This document shows, piece after piece, positions 5,910-12,952 of a DNA stretch of 13,612 nucleotides. Source of the stretch: UBA1388 sp964555515. Lineage in GTDB: Bacteria; Patescibacteriota; Microgenomatia; UBA1400; PJMF01. The translations under genes and the position numbers were made by a program. Numbering within the stretch: the first letter of the stretch is position 1; every line of letters begins with the position of its first letter. The stretch is taken from positions 1-13,612 of the forward strand of contig CAZKSJ010000026.1 in assembly GCA_964555515.1 (NCBI GenBank), in the 5' to 3' direction. The notes beneath the pieces were generated by a model, which made no database searches, was not told the origin of the DNA, and was given only the letters and a program-made list of their open reading frames with translations.

Positions 5910-6784
5910 GAATACAATTCCTTGATGATGTTAACTACTTCCTCCAGACTGAGGGGTGAGGCTTGCTGGGTCGTGTGCTTTTGGGAGCCGTTGATAAGCA
6001 TTTTCCCGCTAGGGTGGAAGTACCAGCTGCCTATTTTGTCCACGGCCGTGATTTTATCCCTCAGCTTATCCAGAGATAAATCTGCATCTGGCCGAGCTTT
6101 AATGCGAATATTACCAAGTTGAGGATCTTTCCGAATCACCAAAATATGACCTTCTTTTTGGGCAAGCTTGATGGTGTCATCGTTACTGGAGAGGATTGCT
6201 AAGGCGGTACCACCTTTGATTTGAAAATCCTCTGCCTTGAGCGCAATCTCTTCCTCGGCAGCAAAGCGTTGTCTCATCACATAAAGGCTGTTGTCTAAGC
6301 ATTCCATGCCAAATTGCAGCATCGCTTCATCTGAATTACGATCAGACAGCTCCATGCCTTTGATCAACTCTTGAATCATGAACAAATAACGGATGTCGGT
6401 GGGGTCTGGCCAATAAATTTCATGAAAATGATCAATTTCTGTAATGAAATCAGCAATACTTTTTAGAGATCGGTCATCTTTGAGTTCAGGGTGGCGCTCG
6501 CAGATGTGTTGGTACACGAGCAAACTCGCGCTCAATAGTTCTTGACCTCTATCTGGTTGATGGTGATCAAACTCACCCAGTCCTGTATCAACGTGGATGG
6601 CTTCATGCGCAGCAAACCCAAGCTGCTCGGCTGCGGCAATACTTATTTCTTCTCCTGGATTGACAAAGGCAATTTTGGCATTGCCGAATTCTTGATTTAA
6701 AAATCTCATTAAAAACCAGACTGCACCAATGGCGTCTAAATCTGGAGCATGGTGAGTGACAATTAATTTGCGTTGCATCGACAT
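5906..6784 (-). CDS. DHH-superfamily phosphoesterase-like protein (MYG1-like)
   Basis: A 292-residue protein. The N-terminus has the metal-binding signature of the DHH superfamily: VTHHAPDLDAIGA (residues 9-21; H and D residues at 11-17), then HVDTG (64-68) and FDHHQ (72-76), the DHH motif itself. The DTG plus DHHQ pairing recalls the MYG1/UPF0160 branch, but length and C-terminus differ, so I assign only the superfamily. The C-terminal part has GGTALAILSSNDD and a final GKMLINGSQKHTTQQ segment like that of substrate-binding domains. Known superfamily members cleave phosphodiesters or act as nucleases; the substrate here is unknown. An extended -10 (TGTTATACT) lies 5 bases before the ATG, so the mRNA is probably leaderless; a second ATG 2 codons in is possible. 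The stop overlaps the HIT start, suggesting related nucleotide metabolism. Confidence 0.8.
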   Translation of the reverse strand: MSMQRKLIVTHHAPDLDAIGAVWFLMRFLNQEFGNAKIAFVNPGEEISIAAAEQLGFAAHEAIHVDTGLGEFDHHQPDRGQELLSASLLVYQHICERHPELKDDRSLKSIADFITEIDHFHEIYWPDPTDIRYLFMIQELIKGMELSDRNSDEAMLQFGMECLDNSLYVMRQRFAAEEEIALKAEDFQIKGGTALAILSSNDDTIKLAQKEGHILVIRKDPQLGNIRIKARPDADLSLDKLRDKITAVDKIGSWYFHPSGKMLINGSQKHTTQQASPLSLEEVVNIIKELYS

Positions 6785-6789
6785 GAGCT

Positions 6790-6798
6790 AGTATAACA
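6790..6798 (-). promoter_or_regulatory. Extended -10 promoter of the DHH gene
   Basis: TGTTATACT on the minus strand is an extended -10 ending 5 bases before the ATG at 6784. No clear -35 or Shine-Dalgarno is present. Transcription would start at or next to the start codon. Confidence 0.5.
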
Positions 6799-6881
6799 TT
6801 GATGTTTGTTGGATGGTCTAAAGGCTGGTTTTTAACCCTCAAGAGATGACCAATTGGTAGGGAGATTGGTGAAAATTGGCT

Positions 6882-6955
6882 AAAAAACAACCCACCGCAA
6901 TAGCCTGTATCTAAATCTCAAAAAATGAGAGCCGATAAGTGAAATTGCAGTGGGT
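6882..6955 (-). terminator. Long terminator-like hairpin in the proS-DHH gap
   Basis: On the minus strand ACCCACTGCAAT (6944-6955) pairs with ATTGCGGTGGGT (6890-6901) over 12 bp, with one G-U pair. Inside the 42-base loop, TATC/GATA and TCTCA/TGAGA can form further stems. The outer stem is followed by TG and six T residues (6882-6887). It fits an intrinsic terminator for proS or for a small RNA encoded in this gap. The same 5' arm can also pair with an upstream segment at 7003-7012. Confidence 0.65.
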
Positions 6956-7100
6956 GCTCCTCACCGGAATGTATTGGTAATATACTGCGTGATGTAGAAA
7001 ATACCCACCTGCAAAAAAACCTGATTGGACAAGGTATAGCAAGTCTACCTGATTGTAGAAAAAATGAATATAGGACACAATATTAATTGTGAATTTTGCA

Positions 7101-7106
7101 ATTATA
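7101..7106 (-). promoter_or_regulatory. Consensus -10 box in the proS-DHH gap
   Basis: TATAAT on the minus strand, 81 bases after the proS stop. No good -35 is visible at 17 bases (GAAAAA). It could start the candidate small RNA; in such AT-rich sequence a chance match is also possible. Confidence 0.3.
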
Positions 7107-7186
7107 TCTCCAAAAATGCTTAATTTTTCACTATTAGACAGAAACCTATAGGAAAAAATATAGCAATAAATAATTATCAAAAGTAA

Positions 7187-8893
7187 TTAAGTTTGGTTTA
7201 GCAGTCGATTGATTATTTGTGAGGTAGATAATAGCTCAGTCTGATCATTGTTTCTTGCTTTAAGCTCTGTTTGACTTTGAGTTTTGGTTGATACCACCAG
7301 TCTGTAAGGGCAGCCAATCAAATCTGCATCACTAAATTTTTGACCTGCCGAAACCTGTCGATCATCCCACAGCACCTCAATGCCTGCTTCAATGAGTTGT
7401 TGGTAGAGCTGCTCAGCGTTGAGTTCACCACCTGGCAAGGAAATTAGATGAGCCGTAAACGGTGCCACAGCACTTGGCCAGATAATGCCCTTTTCGTCAT
7501 GAAACTTCTCGACAATGACGCCTAGTAAACGGCTAGTGCCGATACCATAAGATCCCATCCAAACTAACTGCTGTTGGCCACTTTGGTCACTGTATGTGTA
7601 GTTGAAAGCTTTGGAAAACTTGGTACCTAAAGGAAAGATGTTCCCCACTTCACTAGCGGCAAAATGAGCCAGTGGTTGACCACTTTTGGGATTAAGATCT
7701 CCCGGTTTTGCGAGCTTAATATCATAGAAATGATCAGGTTTTGGCAAATCGCGCTGCCAGTTAACATTTATCAGATGGTAGTCAGTCTTATTCGCCCCGC
7801 ACTCAAAGTTGGTCAGACTCGCTACGGCATCGTCTACCACGAGCGTGACGTTTGCTGGCATGTTGAGTAAGCCGGCATACCCTTGCTTAGCACCAGTAAC
7901 CCCCAAAATCTCATCGGCACTTGCCAATTTGAGCGAGTTGCAGCTGACAACCTTGCGTAATTTAATTTCATTGATATCATAGTCACCCCTGACCGCAGCC
8001 GCTACGACTCGCTCATCATCGGTGAGGTAAATCATGGTCTTGACGCATTTTTCAACCGGTATTTTCAGAAAATCAACCAAGCTAGCCACCGTCGTTAGAT
8101 CTTGAGTAAGAATCTCCTGCATGGCTAGTTGAGCGACTTCCTCATTTACTTGAGGAGCTTGGCTAGGTGCGACCTCCTTGTTGTAATATGTTTCGCTGAC
8201 TTCATCAAAAAAGATGGTGTCCTCGCCACTCTCACACTTGGTTTGAAATTCGTGCGAATAATCTTTGGTAAAGTCACCTCCTGAAGCAAGCGCCAAGACT
8301 GTGTCATTACCCAAGCCTACTCTTTGAAATACACACTGGTAGGCGGTCTTAACCAATTCGTAGTAGGCTTGCAAATCAGCCTCTGACTCATGAAAGCTGT
8401 ACAAGTCTTTCATTCTAAATTCACGTCCCCTCAACAAGCCTGATTTCGCCCGGGCTTCATTGCGAAACTTCGACTGAATTTGATAGAGCGCCACCGGAAA
8501 GTCCTTGTAACTCAAGTTAAACTTCTGCACAATTGGCGTCATCAACTCTTCGTGAGTTGAGTTCAGTACATACTCGGTGTTATTGCGCTTTTTTGAGGCT
8601 TCATTCCCACCTTGTGCCGTCATCAGCACGTCAATCGAGTTAAGTCGGTCGGTTTGTAACCAAAGCTGAGTTGGCGAGAGCGCTGGCAACAAGACTTCGG
8701 TGGCAATTAAGTTCATTTCTTCACGCACAATTTGCTCAATTTTAGTGATGACTCTTAAGCCAAGTGGTAGATAGGCATACACGCCCGCCATCGTTTGATC
8801 AATGAAGCCACCCTTAATCAGGAGCGTGGCATTGATTGAATCATACTGTTTACCGGTTTTTTCAGTCCGGGTGTGGAGTTGCGAATACTTCAT
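7187..8893 (-). CDS. proS: Proline--tRNA ligase (bacterial type, with editing domain)
   Basis: Class II synthetase that attaches proline to tRNA-Pro in the cytoplasm. By the 568-residue numbering, motif 1 lies about 33-60 (GVYAYLPLGLRVITKIEQIV), motif 2 about 141-168 (FRNEARAKSG to MKDLYSFH), and motif 3 about 446-458 (MGSYGIGTSRLLG). The anticodon-binding domain follows from about 475. The region of about 224-383, between motifs 2 and 3, is the INS editing domain, which removes misattached alanine; a VKT at 284-286 fits the position of its key lysine. This marks the bacterial form, not the archaeal one. I chose the ATG at 8893, 3 bases after the prs stop, because MKYSQLHTRTEKTG is the usual family N-terminus. 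The ATG at 8905, which overlaps prs, is possible. Neither has a clear Shine-Dalgarno, so translation is probably coupled to prs. Confidence 0.96.
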   Translation of the reverse strand: MKYSQLHTRTEKTGKQYDSINATLLIKGGFIDQTMAGVYAYLPLGLRVITKIEQIVREEMNLIATEVLLPALSPTQLWLQTDRLNSIDVLMTAQGGNEASKKRNNTEYVLNSTHEELMTPIVQKFNLSYKDFPVALYQIQSKFRNEARAKSGLLRGREFRMKDLYSFHESEADLQAYYELVKTAYQCVFQRVGLGNDTVLALASGGDFTKDYSHEFQTKCESGEDTIFFDEVSETYYNKEVAPSQAPQVNEEVAQLAMQEILTQDLTTVASLVDFLKIPVEKCVKTMIYLTDDERVVAAAVRGDYDINEIKLRKVVSCNSLKLASADEILGVTGAKQGYAGLLNMPANVTLVVDDAVASLTNFECGANKTDYHLINVNWQRDLPKPDHFYDIKLAKPGDLNPKSGQPLAHFAASEVGNIFPLGTKFSKAFNYTYSDQSGQQQLVWMGSYGIGTSRLLGVIVEKFHDEKGIIWPSAVAPFTAHLISLPGGELNAEQLYQQLIEAGIEVLWDDRQVSAGQKFSDADLIGCPYRLVVSTKTQSQTELKARNNDQTELLSTSQIINRLLNQT

Positions 8894-8895
8894 AA

Positions 8896-9792
8896 TTAAA
8901 ACCATTCTTGTAAGGCTGCTACGAAAAGAGGTGATATATCTAAGATGACCATTTTTTCAGATTGATGGTGATGGTCAATGGAGTTGGTGACGACTAGCTG
9001 GTCAATGTTGCTCTCCTGAATTTTTTGGTAAGCTTGGTCAACCATTGGGCCATGTGACACGAATAGGATTATCTTTTTTGCGCCGGCTTGACGGAGGGTC
9101 GCTGCGTCTTGAAAAGCGGTGCCTCCAGATTGAACAACATCATCAAACAGTAGCACAGTTTTGTCAGTGACGTTGCCGTGTAAGATGGCAGAGGTGATTT
9201 CACCAGTTGCGCGATTTCTGTCTTTATCAATGTTGACTAGATCTAGATGGAGAAGATCGGCAAATGCCTCTGCTCGCTTCAGACCGCCAAAATCTGGACT
9301 GGCTACCAAGGTGTGGTCATCAACCACTTCTTTTTGGGCATAATCTGCAAACAGCTGTAGCGCTGACAAGTGTATTGTTGGGATGGAAAAAAACCCGGGG
9401 ATGCTGGTACTATGCAGGTCAAGCAAGTAAGCTCTTTTCACATAACTGTGGGAAATCAGATCGGCGACGACTTTGGCGGCGATTGGTTCTCCGGGTCTAA
9501 AGACTTTGTCTTGCAAGGAGTAACCCATCCAAGGGATAATAACGTGAACTTCTTTGGCGCCAGCTCTTTCTAAGGCGTCGATGATCAACAGCAGCTCGAT
9601 AATGTACTCATCGGTTGGAAAAGATAAGGACTGCACAATTACCACATCTTCACCAGCAACGCTTTCTTTAATCCAGACTCTTTTCTCGCCGTTAGCAAAC
9701 TTATCAAAATCAACATCAAGTAGTGGCAGGTTGAGCTGATGACTTATTTTCTCAGCCAAAGGGAGGTTGGAAGAGCCGGCAATGAGTTTCAT
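8896..9792 (-). CDS. prs: Ribose-phosphate pyrophosphokinase (PRPP synthetase)
   Basis: Makes PRPP from ribose 5-phosphate and ATP for purine, pyrimidine, NAD, His and Trp synthesis. Motifs seen: FANGEKRVWIKESV (32-45), the ATP loop GYSLQDKVFRPGEPIAAKV (90-108), the metal-binding DLHS (125-128), SPDFGGLKRA (165-174), and the PRPP loop FDDVVQSGGT (216-225). Length is 298 residues, shorter than the 310-320 of common bacterial enzymes and closer to the short archaeal type, which QDK-x-F-x-x-GEPI also recalls. Oddity: in the usual YARQD the Arg that contacts ATP is Leu here (L93), and the third Asp of the PRPP loop is Gln (Q221). The gene precedes proS with essentially no gap. There is no Shine-Dalgarno, and a TAAGAT box ends 6 bases before the ATG, so the mRNA may be leaderless. 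Confidence 0.92.
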   Translation of the reverse strand: MKLIAGSSNLPLAEKISHQLNLPLLDVDFDKFANGEKRVWIKESVAGEDVVIVQSLSFPTDEYIIELLLIIDALERAGAKEVHVIIPWMGYSLQDKVFRPGEPIAAKVVADLISHSYVKRAYLLDLHSTSIPGFFSIPTIHLSALQLFADYAQKEVVDDHTLVASPDFGGLKRAEAFADLLHLDLVNIDKDRNRATGEITSAILHGNVTDKTVLLFDDVVQSGGTAFQDAATLRQAGAKKIILFVSHGPMVDQAYQKIQESNIDQLVVTNSIDHHHQSEKMVILDISPLFVAALQEWF

Positions 9793-9798
9793 ATAGAT

Positions 9799-9804
9799 AT
9801 CTTA
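9799..9804 (-). promoter_or_regulatory. Possible -10 box of prs-proS
   Basis: TAAGAT on the minus strand ends 6 bases before the prs ATG, the distance expected for a leaderless transcript. No good -35 is visible, so support is limited. Confidence 0.3.
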
Positions 9805-9872
9805 ACAGATTGTGAAGGGGTTGACCTTAATAAAGCAGAGCTAGATTTTCAACTTTATCATCACACCCTGCT

Positions 9873-12869
9873 CTAGCCTCGATGACCTGGTGCATTAATT
9901 AAGCCGCACTTTTTGTATTTTTTGCCACTTCCACACGGACAAGGGTCATTTCGGCCGATCTTAACGTGTTTTTCTCCTGGTTGTGGCTTGGTCGCCACTC
10001 TGGTGGCACTCAAGGCTGAAGCCAGATCACTCAAATTTCCTTTGGCTGTGATTGGGGCAGGATTTGGCAGAGAAGCATCTCTAACTTCTTTATCTAAACT
10101 TTCATGAATGTCTTCTTTTTGTTCAACCGCTTTCACTGGGGCTGCTTGCATCCTGGCTAGGGGTTGCAGTTGGGCGCGATAGATCCGGCTAGCGATGGTT
10201 GATTCAATTGACCCAACTAGTTCCTCAAACATGCCAAATGACTCTTTTTTGTACTCACTCAAAACAGTGCGTTTGTCTCCTCGCAACCAAATGCCTTGCC
10301 TGAGATTATCCATCGAATCCAGATGATCCATCCACTTTTCATCAATAGTACTGAGGGTGACCAACTTTTCTAGGACTCGCATTTGAGCTAAGCCGATGGC
10401 TTGTTCTCTGGCTTGATAAGTTTGCTCTGCAATTTCTGATAGTTTATCGGTAATTTCGGCGGCAGAATGAAGATCGCGTAGCGAAGTGAAAAGTTTTCCT
10501 TGAGAAACATCGTCAAACGGAATAATTTTGCTAAACTCTTTGACAATGGTGTTGTACTCCTCATCAGAAAAGTTTTGTGGAGCATAAAGATTGGCCAAAG
10601 ACGAAATTTCGTCTGTGACGTAATTTAGCACCTCAGTTTTGAGGGACTCAGCATCTAGAGACGCATTATTGCCGGCTGCGGACTGAGCAGCCTTTGTAAT
10701 TGAAGTTGTTTGGTTCTCGTCTGAAGCGGGGTTAAGTTGGTCGGTTTTTTCCAACAGCCGCCGGCGTCGAGCGTAAATAATTTCCCGCTGTTTATTCATC
10801 ACATCGTCAAATTCCACGAGTCTTTTGCGTTGATCAAAGAAAAATCCTTCCACTTTTACCTGGGCAGACTCAATGGCTTTGCCAATCATGCCGTGTTCGA
10901 TGGGTTGATTATCATCGAGTTTCATCATCTCCATCACTTTGCTGATCTGCTCTCCCCCAAAAATGCGCATAATTTCATCTTCTAGGGAAATAAAGAATTG
11001 AGAGGCACCTGGATCACCCTGCCGTCCAGACCGACCGCGCAGCTGATTATCAATGCGGCGTGACTCATGGCGTTCTGTGCCCAAGATAAAAAGACCACCG
11101 GTTGCCACGACTTCGTCATGGTCACGCTGCCATTTTTCTAGGGCAGCTTGATATTGTTTCAATTTATATTGGCTAGGATTGAGTGAGTTTGGTAAGCCTA
11201 ATTTGGCAGCCAAAGCCTTTTGCACTTTCGTGGGTTTGTCAGTAGCCTTGTTGGCTTTACGAAAATCTTTCAGCTCTGGTTTGGCTCCCCCGAGGACAAT
11301 GTCCACACCACGACCGGCAATGTTGGTCGCAACCGTAATGGCACCCTTTTTTCCGGCATCAGCAATGATGAAAGCCTCCCGCTCGTGATTTTTAGCGTTT
11401 AAAATTTGATGAGGAACTTTTTTTCGTTTCAAAAAATCTGAAACAATTTCATTATTTTCAATTGATCTGGTACCGATTAGAACTGGCTGGCCAGTTTCAT
11501 GAATTTCGGCAACTTTGGCAGCAATAGCCGAGTATTTCACGGCGGTTGTTTTGTAAATTACATCTGCCTTGTCTTTTCTAACCACATCGCGATGAGTAGG
11601 TACGACCAAGACTGGGGTATGATAAATTTGTTGGAATTCCTCTGCTTCAGTTTCGGCGGTACCGGTCATACCGGAAAGTTTGTGGTATTGTCGGAAGTAA
11701 TTTTGAATTGAAATAGTGGCTAAAGTTCGCGATTCTTGCTGAATTGGTACGGCCTCTTTGGCTTCGATGGCTTGATGCAAACCATCAGAGTACCGGCGAC
11801 CATACATCAGCCGACCGGTGTGTTCATCAACGATGATGACTTGATTTTCCCTAACGATGTAATCTTTGTCCCTGGTATAAAGCACCTTTGCTTTGAGGGC
11901 AGACTCCACATGATGAATCGTATCAAAACTTTCTTCATAGAGATTAGACACACCTAGTTTTTGTTCAATGCGTTTCACACCCAAGTCTGTTAGGGTGACC
12001 GTGCGGCCTTTTTCGTCAACGCTAAAATCGCTGTCACGCTCTAAAGAAGTGACCATCCGGGCGTATTGATGATACTTGTCTGTGGGATCGGTATCGGGTG
12101 CGGAGATGATCAGCGGCGTGCGAGCTTCGTCGATCAAAATTGAGTCAGCTTCATCGACAATGGCAAAGTGGTGAGCGTGCTCTTTTCTTTGGGCAAGTCT
12201 ATCTAGGGATTGCACCATGTTGTCGCGTAGGTAATCAAAACCAAACTCATTATTGGTGCCATAAGTAATATCAGCATAATACGCGGCTTGACGGGAAATT
12301 GGTTCAAAGTGTTCCAGCCTTTCGTCGCCACGATCTTCACTTTCATAGTCGGGATTGTAGAGACTAGATTTTTCGTGAGCAATGACCGCAGTTGATAATC
12401 CCAAGAAATGATAGATTGGACCCATCCAACCCGCGCCCAACTCACCCAAGTAATCATTGACAGTGACTAAGTGCACTCCCTTGCCTAGTAGTGCATTCAG
12501 ATAAATTGGCGCAGTGACTGTTAAAGTTTTACCCTCACCAGTTTTTTGTTCAGTGATGGTGCCTTGGTGCAAAGCAATCCCAGCGATGAGCTGGACATCA
12601 AAATGGCGCATACCCAAGACACGACTTGAAACCTCACGGACGGTGGCAAATGCTTCTGGCAACAGTTGGTTGAGAAGATCTGCCTCATCTTGACCAGCTT
12701 GTCTACCCTCTTCGATTGTTTGCTTGAATTTTTTTGTTTGTGCCGCCAACTGCTTATCAGTCAGAGCTTTAATCTGCGGTTCAACTTGATTTATTTCATC
12801 AACTATTTTTTGGTACTTGTTGAGCGTTTTTTTGTTCTCGTCAAAAATGTCAGAAAAAAACTTAATCAT
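9873..12869 (-). CDS. secA: Protein translocase subunit SecA
   Basis: ATPase motor that pushes preproteins through the SecYEG channel at the cytoplasmic membrane. Order of parts: Walker A GEGKT (111-115), VDEAD (238-242) followed by SILIDEARTPLIIS, the linker MTGTAETE (401-408), NBD2 with NIAGRGVDIVLGG (516-528) and TERHESRRIDNQLRGRSGRQ (598-617), the helical scaffold and wing domains, and a C-terminal zinc-type tail DPCPCGSGKKYKKCG. At 998 residues it is about 100-200 longer than usual. The extra length lies mainly in an NBD2 insert (about 531-580), a low-complexity insert (about 706-740) and a long linker before the tail. Motif Ia reads NDYLGELGAGWMG instead of the usual NDYLAxRDAEWMG. The fourth zinc ligand after C988 is missing. 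The start has TAAGG 7 bases upstream of the ATG. Confidence 0.97.
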   Translation of the reverse strand: MIKFFSDIFDENKKTLNKYQKIVDEINQVEPQIKALTDKQLAAQTKKFKQTIEEGRQAGQDEADLLNQLLPEAFATVREVSSRVLGMRHFDVQLIAGIALHQGTITEQKTGEGKTLTVTAPIYLNALLGKGVHLVTVNDYLGELGAGWMGPIYHFLGLSTAVIAHEKSSLYNPDYESEDRGDERLEHFEPISRQAAYYADITYGTNNEFGFDYLRDNMVQSLDRLAQRKEHAHHFAIVDEADSILIDEARTPLIISAPDTDPTDKYHQYARMVTSLERDSDFSVDEKGRTVTLTDLGVKRIEQKLGVSNLYEESFDTIHHVESALKAKVLYTRDKDYIVRENQVIIVDEHTGRLMYGRRYSDGLHQAIEAKEAVPIQQESRTLATISIQNYFRQYHKLSGMTGTAETEAEEFQQIYHTPVLVVPTHRDVVRKDKADVIYKTTAVKYSAIAAKVAEIHETGQPVLIGTRSIENNEIVSDFLKRKKVPHQILNAKNHEREAFIIADAGKKGAITVATNIAGRGVDIVLGGAKPELKDFRKANKATDKPTKVQKALAAKLGLPNSLNPSQYKLKQYQAALEKWQRDHDEVVATGGLFILGTERHESRRIDNQLRGRSGRQGDPGASQFFISLEDEIMRIFGGEQISKVMEMMKLDDNQPIEHGMIGKAIESAQVKVEGFFFDQRKRLVEFDDVMNKQREIIYARRRRLLEKTDQLNPASDENQTTSITKAAQSAAGNNASLDAESLKTEVLNYVTDEISSLANLYAPQNFSDEEYNTIVKEFSKIIPFDDVSQGKLFTSLRDLHSAAEITDKLSEIAEQTYQAREQAIGLAQMRVLEKLVTLSTIDEKWMDHLDSMDNLRQGIWLRGDKRTVLSEYKKESFGMFEELVGSIESTIASRIYRAQLQPLARMQAAPVKAVEQKEDIHESLDKEVRDASLPNPAPITAKGNLSDLASALSATRVATKPQPGEKHVKIGRNDPCPCGSGKKYKKCGLINAPGHRG

Positions 12870-12910
12870 GATTTACCTTATTTCTCTGATGCAACTAAAC
12901 ACGAACCAGC

Positions 12911-12919
12911 ATTTTAGCA
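12911..12919 (-). promoter_or_regulatory. Extended -10 promoter of secA
   Basis: TGCTAAAAT on the minus strand is an extended -10 located 41 bases before the secA ATG, in the 83-base gap after serS. No good -35 is seen. No terminator is seen in the gap, so secA may also be read from serS. Confidence 0.4.
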
Positions 12920-12952
12920 GAATTGGGCACAGATTGATAGCTCTTATGGGCA

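Larger units (their letters stand above)
6785..7186 (-). ncRNA. 402-base gap with candidate structured RNA
   Basis: No convincing protein gene lies here. The part next to proS (about 7020-7186) is very AT-rich and holds a TATAAT box at 7101-7106. A 6-bp inverted repeat (CACAAT/ATTGTG, 7076-7091) lies just downstream of that box. The part from 7012 to 6882 is richer in GC and foldable, and ends in a terminator. A transcript from about 7094 to 6881 would be about 210 bases. It does not match tmRNA, RNase P, SRP or 6S RNA by the motifs I checked. It may be an unknown small RNA, or simply the 3' untranslated region of proS. The boundaries given are those of the gap, not of a mapped RNA. Confidence 0.35.

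Noticed and set aside
6950..6975. CCGGTGAGGAGCA on the minus strand, resembling the SRP RNA tip (CCGGAAGGAAGCA)
   Set aside because: The internal loop residues and the matching 5' strand (CAGG) are absent, so it does not fold as SRP domain IV.
6911..7180. Open frame of 89 codons on the minus strand in the proS-DHH gap
   Set aside because: It needs a TTG start, has no Shine-Dalgarno, is dominated by Phe, Ile, Tyr and Ser as expected of AT-rich noncoding DNA, and overlaps the structured RNA and its terminator.
9812..9880. GCTAGA / TCTAGC inverted repeat after secA, as a secA terminator
   Set aside because: The stem is short, the loop is long and no proper T run follows on the minus strand, so I do not call it a terminator.
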